From Actinomycetota bacterium (GTDB taxonomy: Bacteria > Actinomycetota > Thermoleophilia > RBG-16-64-13), in assembly GCA_018830645.1 (NCBI GenBank), contig JAHJSA010000077.1:1-64000 (forward strand): DNA of 64,000 bases, given 5' to 3'. Position 1 is the first letter of the stretch. Every line of letters starts with the position of its first letter. This document shows positions 1 to 8,003 of the stretch, piece by piece. The notes under the pieces were generated by a model, which had not been told where the DNA came from, did no database searches, and saw nothing but the letters and a program-made list of their open reading frames with translations. Made by a program: the position numbers and the translations under genes.

Positions 1-231
1 CGCGGGGGCGCCGGAGGGGTAGGCCTGCCGGGAGACCAGGATGGCGGTCTCGTAGCGGTCGGTGCCGGTGAGGGTGGTGTAGGCCGAAGCCGCTTCCGCC
101 CGCCCCGGCGCCGCCCAGACGGCCATCAGCGACGCGGTCAACGCCACGAAGGCGAGCAGAGCCCGCCGGCGCGCGCTTCGGCCGGCGCGCCCGAGTCGGT
201 CAGCCGACCTACCGTCCGAACTCGAAATCAC
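1..231 (-). CDS. CWB2-repeat cell-wall protein, N-terminal part (runs off left edge)
   Basis: Only the first 77 codons are inside the window; the gene continues past position 1 and is missing from the ORF track. The GTG start at 231 is preceded by GGAAGGAG at good spacing. The N-terminus has an arginine-rich stretch and a hydrophobic core ending near AEA, a signal peptide. Right after it comes LTGTDRYETAILVS, the opening of a cell-wall-binding repeat 2 (CWB2) unit. CWB2 units anchor proteins to the wall of Gram-positive bacteria. It is probably co-transcribed with the CWB2-M23 gene just upstream, whose second half uses the same repeat. The enzymatic domain, if any, is outside the window. Confidence 0.75.
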   Translation of the reverse strand, partial: MISSSDGRSADRLGRAGRSARRRALLAFVALTASLMAVWAAPGRAEAASAYTTLTGTDRYETAILVSRQAYPSGAPA

Positions 232-255
232 ACCGTGTTCTCCTTCCGGAGACCT

Positions 256-1860
256 CTACCGAAGTCTCCTCAGGGCACTCTCTATGACACTCGACAGCCC
301 GACAAGCTCCACCGTCTGGATGTCGTCCCTATTGGTCGTGAGCTGCTCCTTGATGCAGGCGGGCACCCCAGTGGGCATTGTGAGCAGGAGGATGCCTCCT
401 TCTCTCGCCAGGTAGGGCCCCACGACGAGGGCGTCGGGGTAGTTCTCGCCCGTCGCCAGAGCCACGCGGGTGAACGAGAGGCCGCGGGTGACAGCGAACC
501 CGGCCACCAGCGCGCTGGTGTCGTAACGATCGGTGCCGATCTGGGTAACCACCTGCGCCACCGAATCCGGCGGCTTCACGTAGGTGCCCACGACCAGCGC
601 GAAGGTGGTGCCGAGCGACTCGATCTGAGCGGAGGTGACCTTGGGCAGCGGTCCTGCCTGCGGAGTGAGAAGGATGGCCCACCCTTTCTTCGCCGCCAGG
701 GGGGCGACGGACAGGGCGTCGGGGAAGTCGTCGCCGGACGCGAGTACGATCCTCTCGACCTTCCCGAGCTTCAACTTCAACTGCTCGGCGAGGAACGCGG
801 CGGTCTCGTAGCGGTTACGACCGCGCACGGTGATGATCTCTGCGTCGGGAAGCGCGCTCGCGATGCCCGGGCGCACTTCTGGAGGCAGTCCCACGAAGAA
901 CACCTTCCCGGGCTTCAAGCGAAGCAACTCTTCCTTCACCGAGTCGGTGAGACCCGACGAAGGGGTGAGTAGTACCGGGCCTCCGTAGGCGTAGGCCAGG
1001 GGTGCGGCGGCGAGAGCGTCGGGGAAGTTATCGCCCTTCACCACGCAGACCGCGGGAGCGCCATCGGGGAAGGCCTTCTTCGAGACGAGGATGGCGGTCT
1101 CGTATCGGTCCGTGCCGGTCATCGTCTGGAAATCCGGCGACCATTCGTTGAATAGAGGCGCGGCCATCAGGCTCGCATAGGGGTTGATGGGGTTGCCGTA
1201 TCCGCCGAGGTGGATCTCGAAGTGCAGGTGGCTCCCGGAGTCTTCAGCGTTTCCGCTGTCGCCCACCCACCCGATGAACTGACCCGCCGTCACTCGGCTC
1301 CCGTTCTTCAGGCCCGGGGCGTACGCGTTCTCAGCCCCGCCGAGCCCGTCGTCGGTGTCGGGGGCGCCTGGGTAGGCAGGCGGGGTGTCGTTGTTCAGGT
1401 GGATATAGAAGTAGACGTTGCCGTCGTCCCCGCGCAGCAGGATGTTGAAGTACGGCACCCCGTTGTACGTGGATTTCGTATACGGAGCGGTGTCGTTCAT
1501 CCAGTCGAGGACACCGTCGGCGACCGCGTAGATCGGGGTCATCTTCGGGGCCATGAGGTCGTTCCCGGCGTGGGTCCGCCCTCCGCTGCGGGGAGCACCC
1601 CAGGTGTCGGTCCACTTCGCCTTGTAGTCGAAGGGGAAGACGATGGGCACCACCGTTCCCGGCGACGTGGTCGCGAAGGTAACTGTTTCACCCGCGAACA
1701 CGGCGAAGCCGTCTTCGGCGCGCATCGCCGCAGGGTCGCCCGCGTCCGCCCAGGCCGCCCCACTCCAGGCGAGCACCGTTGTCACCGCTAGCACGCCTAC
1801 GGCAAGCCGGAGAAGACGCTTCTTATCGACTACGATGCGCGACAATCGATTCGCGTTCAT
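256..1860 (-). CDS. Secreted M23-family peptidase with CWB2 wall-binding repeats
   Basis: Probable peptidoglycan hydrolase or wall-remodelling protein, 534 aa. An N-terminal signal peptide (ending near WSGAAWA) is followed by an M23/LytM domain at about residues 60-230. It shows the zinc-site motifs HAGND (HxxxD) and HLHFE (HxH) and the typical NPxxY-like end. The C-terminal half holds three CWB2 units, recognised by TGTDRYET, GRNRYETA and IGTDRYDT. The ORF track extends to 2058, but I chose the ATG at 1860 because the signal peptide begins there and the upstream extension is low-complexity arginine/proline sequence. It is followed 24 bases later by another CWB2 gene. The family cleaves peptide cross-links; whether this copy is active is inferred from the intact metal motifs. 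Confidence 0.85.
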   Translation of the reverse strand: MNANRLSRIVVDKKRLLRLAVGVLAVTTVLAWSGAAWADAGDPAAMRAEDGFAVFAGETVTFATTSPGTVVPIVFPFDYKAKWTDTWGAPRSGGRTHAGNDLMAPKMTPIYAVADGVLDWMNDTAPYTKSTYNGVPYFNILLRGDDGNVYFYIHLNNDTPPAYPGAPDTDDGLGGAENAYAPGLKNGSRVTAGQFIGWVGDSGNAEDSGSHLHFEIHLGGYGNPINPYASLMAAPLFNEWSPDFQTMTGTDRYETAILVSKKAFPDGAPAVCVVKGDNFPDALAAAPLAYAYGGPVLLTPSSGLTDSVKEELLRLKPGKVFFVGLPPEVRPGIASALPDAEIITVRGRNRYETAAFLAEQLKLKLGKVERIVLASGDDFPDALSVAPLAAKKGWAILLTPQAGPLPKVTSAQIESLGTTFALVVGTYVKPPDSVAQVVTQIGTDRYDTSALVAGFAVTRGLSFTRVALATGENYPDALVVGPYLAREGGILLLTMPTGVPACIKEQLTTNRDDIQTVELVGLSSVIESALRRLR

Positions 1861-2115
1861 GACGACCATCCTGTTCAAGTTCTCTCTAGGAATCACGCTT
1901 CCTGCCCGAACACCCAGCTCGGCAGGTGTCGACCGGGCACAGACCTGCCTCCCTTCGAACGGGTCCGGGGGAGTCTGGGATACGAAGCCACCCTGTGTGG
2001 GCGCCAGATCGAGAGGGGCCGAGTAGCCGCGTCGAGCGACGTATCGCGGTGACGACATCGCGTGAGCGGACAGCGGCCCCGTGCGAATGGCGGCGACAGC
2101 CCGGCGCGGCCAGAG

Positions 2116-3717
2116 TCATTCCACCGGCCCGAGCCCCGGCTGCTCCCCGCGTCTCTTCCTCATGGTCATCAACATCTCTTTGAGTTCGGAGATCTCGGGC
2201 AGCCGACCTACCGCGGCCGCCGCCGCGTAGACCACCACGCCACCCGCCACCGCCGCTCCTACGCGTATCGCGAGCCCGAGGTCAGAGGGCGCGACGGTCC
2301 CGGCGAGACCCCTGTCGATGGCCCACACCGCCGCACTCATGACCAGCGACGCCGCCACGATGCGCCCGAAGGCGCGCATCAGCACGCCGATCCCCAAGGG
2401 GCCGATCTTCCGCCTCAAGAGATAGAGCAGCACCAAGAAGTTAGCGCTGAAGGCGATCGTGGTGCCGAGCGCCAGGCCCCCAACTCCCAAGAACCGCATG
2501 AGCACGATGGAGGCGCCCACGTTCAGCACCACCGCGCCGACGCTGATGCGGATCGGGGTCCGCGTGTCGTGGTACGCGTAGAACACCCTCGTCAAGATGT
2601 CACGCCCCGCGTAGGGGAAGAGGCCCATGGAGTAGAAGAGCAGCGCCCAGGCGGTGCGAGCCGTGTCCTCCGACGTGAACTCCCCGTGCTCGAACAGCAA
2701 CGAGATCACCGGAGTACGAAGGACGATGAGCCCAAGACTCGCCGGGATGAGCATGAAGGCGATGATGCGGAGCGAGAAACCGAGGTGGGTCTTAAGAAGC
2801 TCTGGCTCATCCTTGGCGACGTGCTCCGAGAGCAGCGGGAACAGCGGCACGGCGACCGCCGCGACCAGCAGGCCGAGCGGCAGATGGAACAGCTTCTCCG
2901 AGAAGCTCAGAGCCGATATCGACCCCGGCTCGAGGAAGCTGCCCAGCACCTGGTCGGCGAACGTGCTCGCCGCACCCACCCCGGAGCCCAGGAGGATGGG
3001 CCAGATCATGCCGCCCACCTGCCGGAGACCGGGATCCCGCCAGGCGATCGTCGCCCGGTACGGCAGGCCGCTCTTGGCCAGTTGCGGCACGAGCACGAGA
3101 AGGCACGCCGCCGCTCCCGCCGTGGTCGCGACAGCGAGGCCGGTGAGGCCCCACGCACGGGCCGAGGCCAGAAGGATGAACAGCGTCACCAGCGTGCCCA
3201 ACGACGTGGACACGGCGGGCAGGCCGAACCTGCGCATGGAGTTCAGCATGCCTGTGGCAAGGCCGGACAGTCCCGCGAAGACGATCAGGGGCATCAGGAT
3301 GCGGAACAGGTAGATGGCCCGCTCGGTGGTAGGAGCGTCGAACCCCGGGCCGATGAGCGGCACCAGCCACGGTGCGGCAACCACGCTGACCGCGGTGAAC
3401 GCAAGGAGCGCGAGGCCGGTGATGTTGAACATGCTCACCGTGAGACGCCACGCCTCCTCGCGCCTCCCGACCGCGTAGCGCTGCGTGAACACGGGGATGA
3501 GGCTGGCGGTGAGGGCCCCGGCGATCGACACCGAGACGAGCGTGGGCAGCCGGTTGGCCAAGAAGAACGCGTCGGTGTCCGCGCCCGCGCCGAAGTAGTA
3601 GGCGACGGCCAGATCGCGGGCGAGACCCAGGAAACGCCCGAGGACGGAAGCCGCCAGGATCAGGAGTGCGGCGCTCCGCAGCGTCGAGCGGAACCCATCC
3701 TCTCCTGAACCGACCAC
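2116..3717 (-). CDS. murJ: Lipid II flippase MurJ (MviN family)
   Basis: Polytopic membrane protein of 533 aa, a normal MurJ length, with about 14 hydrophobic segments. The N-terminus, with SVLGRFLGLARDLAVAYYFG and a GADTDAFFLANRLP-type motif, is characteristic of the MviN/MurJ family of the MOP exporter superfamily. MurJ flips lipid II, or related polyprenyl-linked precursors, across the membrane. Its place at the end of a surface-polysaccharide cluster fits either peptidoglycan synthesis or export of the polymer made by the neighbouring genes. A MurJ paralogue dedicated to the polysaccharide cannot be excluded from one window. The very long ORF on the opposite strand (2062-3708) is a GC-bias shadow. 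Confidence 0.9.
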   Translation of the reverse strand: MVGSGEDGFRSTLRSAALLILAASVLGRFLGLARDLAVAYYFGAGADTDAFFLANRLPTLVSVSIAGALTASLIPVFTQRYAVGRREEAWRLTVSMFNITGLALLAFTAVSVVAAPWLVPLIGPGFDAPTTERAIYLFRILMPLIVFAGLSGLATGMLNSMRRFGLPAVSTSLGTLVTLFILLASARAWGLTGLAVATTAGAAACLLVLVPQLAKSGLPYRATIAWRDPGLRQVGGMIWPILLGSGVGAASTFADQVLGSFLEPGSISALSFSEKLFHLPLGLLVAAVAVPLFPLLSEHVAKDEPELLKTHLGFSLRIIAFMLIPASLGLIVLRTPVISLLFEHGEFTSEDTARTAWALLFYSMGLFPYAGRDILTRVFYAYHDTRTPIRISVGAVVLNVGASIVLMRFLGVGGLALGTTIAFSANFLVLLYLLRRKIGPLGIGVLMRAFGRIVAASLVMSAAVWAIDRGLAGTVAPSDLGLAIRVGAAVAGGVVVYAAAAAVGRLPEISELKEMLMTMRKRRGEQPGLGPVE

Positions 3718-3765
3718 GTTCAGCGCCCCCGGGGGCCGCGCGGTTGGTGGTGGTCGGAGGTCATG

Positions 3766-5247
3766 TCACCGAGGGTGCGTCGGGCGAGCATGAGCAGGAG
3801 GGCCATTGGCCCATCTATGGTCGCTCACGACTTCATCTAGTAGCCTCGCAAAGCGCTCCGCAACCGCCACACGACTGAATTGATGGATCTGATCACGGGC
3901 CGGCCGCGACAGACGACCGGCTCGCCAAGCTTCGACCATCTCCAGTAGGCCTTCCGCAATTCGCTCAGAATCCTCTGGGTCCACCGTAGTGACTCCCCCG
4001 ATGTCGGATAGAAGCTCGGACAGATCGCCCACTCCCGCCAGCAGGAGGACGTGCTTGCGCCACCCAAGGTACTCGAACACCTTCCCAGGTATGCATCGCC
4101 CCCAATCCCCGCCTGGCTGAAGCACCAGAGTAGCGCCTGCGGCGGCTACCTGAGCCTGTGTCTCCTGGTGAGACAGAAACCCCGTGGCCCGCACCAGATC
4201 GGCAACCCCGTGGCTCTGCGCGAGCTCCTCCATCTCGGGGCCGGAGCCCACGAACACCACTTCGAGTCGCTGAGCCAGTCTGGGCTCCCTCTTCTTGGCA
4301 AGGGCGAGGCCGGTCATGAAATGCCGAGGGTCTCGGAGTCCATAGAACAACCCCGCATACACAATGCGCAGAACGGCATCGGTGCCGACGGGGCACGCGG
4401 ACGGCTGCTCCCCCCCGGAATCGGCTACCTCTGCCTGAGGTTCCGCCTGGTCGCAGGGCGAGAGCGCGTGGAGTGGAGTCTCGATGTCGTCCGGGTCGAA
4501 CCCGTTGTGAATGGTCACGACTCGTCGCAGACCCGGGTACCTCGAGGCGACTTCACGGGCGACCGACCCCGCCGTTGTCACAACTGCCGCCGCTCCGGGC
4601 AGGACTTTGGCTTCAAGGCGGATCACAAAACGCGCGTGAAGAGGGAACCGCGACCGCCGCTGGGGGTTTCCGACCCATGGATCCCTCAAGTCCACCACAT
4701 GGGGCACACCGAGTCTGCGCGCTATCTCGTTCCCGACTAGGTGCGCTGTGTGAGGCGGCCCCGAGGAAACGACCACCGTGGGCGGGCGGCTCTCAGCGTC
4801 TCGAATCGCCACCTTGACAGCCGATGGTACCCAGAGCCGCTGGTCGTCGGGTAGCCAGAGTCCGCGGAAGGCTCTGTAGAGCCTTCGAACGGAGTCACCG
4901 ATTTGCCCGACTCGCAGACTACGCGCACCCGGAGACAAGCTCGTCATCGGCCCCCGAGGTGAGTCCCTCCGTGAGCCGAACCGAGACCGCACATATCGCT
5001 CATGACGACGGCGCAGCCACTGCGCGACGCGCTCGGGTTCCAATGACCATGCGCGGATCACCGCAACCTGGGTCGGGATCTGTCTCTCTAAGACAGGATC
5101 GCGGCGGGGACTCGGAGGATCGGCCACAGTCAGTACGGTCACGTCCCACCCGAGACGCGGCAAGTACTTCGCCAGCTTGAGCGAACGCATGACGCCACCT
5201 CCTCCGGCTGGAGGGAAGTCGTACGCCACAAGAACAACCCTGGGCAT
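3766..5247 (-). CDS. Glycosyltransferase, GT-B fold (GT4-like)
   Basis: Predicted cytoplasmic glycosyltransferase of 493 aa. The N-terminal FPPAGGGGVMRS loop is the glycine-rich acceptor-side motif of GT4-type enzymes. The C-terminal part has PGKVFEYLGWRK, where the glutamate is the usual nucleotide-sugar-binding residue. The ATG at 5247 follows GGAGGAGA. The middle of the protein (around residues 75-130) is arginine-rich and not conserved in type. It lies between murJ and wecB in the surface-glycan cluster, so it probably adds a sugar to the lipid-linked repeat unit. Donor and acceptor cannot be told from sequence. Confidence 0.8.
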   Translation of the reverse strand: MPRVVLVAYDFPPAGGGGVMRSLKLAKYLPRLGWDVTVLTVADPPSPRRDPVLERQIPTQVAVIRAWSLEPERVAQWLRRRHERYVRSRFGSRRDSPRGPMTSLSPGARSLRVGQIGDSVRRLYRAFRGLWLPDDQRLWVPSAVKVAIRDAESRPPTVVVSSGPPHTAHLVGNEIARRLGVPHVVDLRDPWVGNPQRRSRFPLHARFVIRLEAKVLPGAAAVVTTAGSVAREVASRYPGLRRVVTIHNGFDPDDIETPLHALSPCDQAEPQAEVADSGGEQPSACPVGTDAVLRIVYAGLFYGLRDPRHFMTGLALAKKREPRLAQRLEVVFVGSGPEMEELAQSHGVADLVRATGFLSHQETQAQVAAAGATLVLQPGGDWGRCIPGKVFEYLGWRKHVLLLAGVGDLSELLSDIGGVTTVDPEDSERIAEGLLEMVEAWRAGRLSRPARDQIHQFSRVAVAERFARLLDEVVSDHRWANGPPAHARPTHPR

Positions 5248-5441
5248 TCTTCTCCTCCACAGGCATAGAGGTCCTGGACGCCCACGAACGAGGCGTGTAA
5301 CGAGCGACCGCGCGTTGCCCGTTCGCAGCGTTCGTGCTGAATCGTATTCTACCTGAGCCGACGCGAGGGAGGCGGAGACACGCTTCCCCTCGAGTCATCC
5401 GACGAGATCCACTTTCGCCGAACGCCACCGCTTCCCTGGAA

Positions 5442-6617
5442 TCAGGACGCCTTGGCGACCCGGCTGAGCCACCCTGCCACTTCAGTGACGATGCGCTCTC
5501 CCGCGTGCCCATCCCAGAACTCGGGCCGGCGGGGCGTAGGTTCGGGGGACGCTGCCAGCGTCTCGTCTATCGCACGGGCGATGGCTTCCTCGTCTTCGGG
5601 ATCGACCAGCCGATTCGTACCTTGGGTCACCGTGACGGGTCGCTCCGTGTTCTTGCGCAGCGTGAGGCACGGTACTCCGAGGACCGTGGTCTCCTCCTGG
5701 ATGCCTCCTGAATCGGTGAGCACCAGGCGGGCCCCGGCGAGGAGAGCAAGGAAGTCGAGGTAGCCCAGGGGCTCCTCGAGTCGGAGACCCGGGTGCGCTT
5801 CAAGATCCGCGAGGAGTCCGAAGCGGGCGAGCCGTTCCCGTGTACGGGTGTGCACAGGAAAGATCAGGGGCAGCCGCTCCGCCGCGCGCGTGAGCACCCG
5901 GGCAAGCCGGTCGAGCCCGAAGCGCTCGTCGACGTTGGACGGCCGGTGCAGAGTGACCGCTCCGTAGCTGTGGCGCTCAAGGCCGCGGGCGGCGAGCGCT
6001 CCACCCGCGAGCGCCTGATCCCTGAACCGTTCCAGGCTGTCGATCATGGGATTGCCCACGAAGAAGACCTTGTCGCTGGGAATACCCTCAGCCGTCAGGT
6101 TCTCGTCGGCATCGCGGGAGGTGGTGAACAGGATGTCCGAGAGCTGGTCGGTAACGAGTCGGTTGAGCTCTTCGGGCATGGAACGGTCGCGGCTTCGGAG
6201 TCCAGCCTCGACGTGGGCTGTTGGGAGGCCGAGCTTGGCCGCCACCAGGGCCGCCGCCAGAGTCGAGTTCACGTCGCCCACCACCATGACCATGTCTGGT
6301 CGCTCCGCGAGCACGACCGACTCCAATGTGAGCATCACGCGGGCGGTCATCCCAGCGTGGCTGCCGGGACCCACCTCGAGGTAGTGGTCGGGCTTGGGCA
6401 GTCCGAGGTCGCGGAAGAAGATGCCGCTCATACGCTCGTCGTAGTGTTGGCCGGTGTGCACCAGCACCTGCTCGAAGCGGACGTCCACGGCGACGCCGGT
6501 TGCCCCAGCGGGAGCGGGGCGCTCGTTCCAGGCGTCCACCGCGGCCATGATGGGGGCCACCTTCATGAAGTTCGGCCGGGTGCCCACCACGTGGAGGAGT
6601 TTGAAGGTTCTGGTCAT
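5442..6617 (-). CDS. wecB: UDP-N-acetylglucosamine 2-epimerase (non-hydrolysing)
   Basis: Interconverts UDP-GlcNAc and UDP-ManNAc; 391 aa, normal for the family. Visible family motifs are GTRPNFMKVAP at the start, HTGQHYDERMS, HVEAGLRS, PEELNR and the C-terminal GGIQEETTVLGVPCLTLR with NTERP. The UDP-ManNAc dehydrogenase-type gene lies just upstream with 33 bases between them, so the pair should make UDP-ManNAc and then UDP-ManNAcA for the TagA/WecG-type transferase of the same cluster. A second epimerase of this family lies at 14042-15190 on the other strand. Confidence 0.92.
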   Translation of the reverse strand: MTRTFKLLHVVGTRPNFMKVAPIMAAVDAWNERPAPAGATGVAVDVRFEQVLVHTGQHYDERMSGIFFRDLGLPKPDHYLEVGPGSHAGMTARVMLTLESVVLAERPDMVMVVGDVNSTLAAALVAAKLGLPTAHVEAGLRSRDRSMPEELNRLVTDQLSDILFTTSRDADENLTAEGIPSDKVFFVGNPMIDSLERFRDQALAGGALAARGLERHSYGAVTLHRPSNVDERFGLDRLARVLTRAAERLPLIFPVHTRTRERLARFGLLADLEAHPGLRLEEPLGYLDFLALLAGARLVLTDSGGIQEETTVLGVPCLTLRKNTERPVTVTQGTNRLVDPEDEEAIARAIDETLAASPEPTPRRPEFWDGHAGERIVTEVAGWLSRVAKAS

Positions 6618-6650
6618 GAGGGTTTCGGTCGATGCGGGGCGGGGCGGGCC

Positions 6651-8003
6651 CTACCCACGCACCACCCGCGGCCCCCACTCGGGCTGCACCACGTCACGCG
6701 TGTCCACCACCAGCCGCACTCCCCCATAGAGCCTCGAATCCCGAAACTCCGCATGCGCCGTCGAGAGCACCACGCAGTCATAGGAGCCGAACTCCCGCGC
6801 GGATGGAGGGACCGACCTCAGCCCAAGCCGGTGCCTTCGCGTCTCCGGCGTCTCCGGGAAGTACGGATCGCAGTACGCCACCTTCGCCCCCCGCGCCTGC
6901 AGGAGTTCAATGATCTCGTACGACGGCGACTCCCGGTCGTCGTCGATGTCGGGCTTGTAGCTCAACCCCAGCACCAGCACCTTCGCGCCTTTGAGGCTCT
7001 TCCCCTCCTCGTTCAGGGCTTCTTGCACCTTTCCCACCACCCAGCGGGGCATACGGGTGTTCACCTCTCCGGCCAGGTCGATGAAGCGGGTCCACTCCCC
7101 GTACTCGGCCGCCTTCCAGGAGAGGTAGAAGGGATCGAGGGGGATGCAGTGACCCCCGAGTCCCGGGCCCGGGTAGAAGGCCTGGTAGCCGAAGGGCTTG
7201 GTCTTGGCGGCTTCGATCACCTCGTAGATGTCGATGCCCATGGGGTCGAAGGTCATCTTGAGTTCGTTGACCAGAGCGATGTTCACCGAGCGGTAGATGT
7301 TCTCGAGGAGCTTCGCGGCCTCGGCCACCCGGGAGGAGGAGAGCGCAACCACTCGGTCGACGGCGGCCCCGTAGAGGGCGGCGGCCACTTGGGTGCTCTC
7401 GGGGTTCACCCCACCTACCAGCTTGGGGATGGTACGGGTGGAGAAGTCGGGGTTGCCTGGGTCTTCGCGCTCGGGGCTGAAGGCCAGGAAGAAGTCGGAC
7501 GGGGTGCGCAGGCCACCGGCTTCGAGGAGCGGTTGGACCTCTTCGTCGGTGGTGCCGGGGTAGGTGGTGCTCTCGAGCACCACGAGCTGCCCGGGGTGCA
7601 GACGCGCCGCAATCTCCCGCGTGGTGTCGTGCACGAAGGAGAGGTCGGGCTCGCGGTGGCGGCCCAGGGGGGTCGGCACGCAGATGAGCACGGCGTCGCA
7701 CTTGGCGAGAAGACCGAAGTCGGAAGTGGCCTGGAAGAGGGGGCCGCCGTCGGGGTGCAGCGCGGCGCGGGCCTCGCCCACCCGCTCGGGGCCGATGTGG
7801 CGGATGTAGCTCTCGCCGCGGTTCAGGGCCTCGATCTTCACAGGGTCCACGTCGAACCCCACCACCGGGAAGCCGGCTTCTGCGAACACCAAGGCGAGCG
7901 GCAACCCCACGTAGCCCTGGCCGATGATGCCGATACGGGCGGTGCGCGCCTCGATGCGCGCGAGGAGGGTGGCGGTGTGGGGGGAGGGGGCTTGCTGACT
8001 CAT
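6651..8003 (-). CDS. Nucleotide-sugar dehydrogenase (UDP-ManNAc/UDP-GlcNAc 6-dehydrogenase type)
   Basis: NAD-dependent four-electron oxidation of a UDP-sugar to the uronic acid; 450 aa. The N-terminus has the Rossmann motif GIIGQGYVGLPLA, and the catalytic cysteine lies in GLGGHCIPLDPFY around the middle. The C-terminal SYKPDIDDDRESPS region is the UDP-binding domain signature. The GYVGLPLA form and the WecB neighbour favour the WecC/WbpA (N-acetylhexosamine) branch over UDP-glucose dehydrogenase. Its ATG overlaps the stop codon of the upstream glycosyltransferase gene by four bases (ATGA), so the two are translationally coupled. Confidence 0.88.
   Translation of the reverse strand: MSQQAPSPHTATLLARIEARTARIGIIGQGYVGLPLALVFAEAGFPVVGFDVDPVKIEALNRGESYIRHIGPERVGEARAALHPDGGPLFQATSDFGLLAKCDAVLICVPTPLGRHREPDLSFVHDTTREIAARLHPGQLVVLESTTYPGTTDEEVQPLLEAGGLRTPSDFFLAFSPEREDPGNPDFSTRTIPKLVGGVNPESTQVAAALYGAAVDRVVALSSSRVAEAAKLLENIYRSVNIALVNELKMTFDPMGIDIYEVIEAAKTKPFGYQAFYPGPGLGGHCIPLDPFYLSWKAAEYGEWTRFIDLAGEVNTRMPRWVVGKVQEALNEEGKSLKGAKVLVLGLSYKPDIDDDRESPSYEIIELLQARGAKVAYCDPYFPETPETRRHRLGLRSVPPSAREFGSYDCVVLSTAHAEFRDSRLYGGVRLVVDTRDVVQPEWGPRVVRG

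Noticed and set aside
2062-3708. 548-aa ORF opposite murJ, and similar long ORFs at 5793-8057, 33954-35897 and 38396-39877
   Set aside because: They are Arg/Gly/His-rich, lack any domain and lie exactly opposite genes with clear family motifs; they result from high GC at third codon positions.
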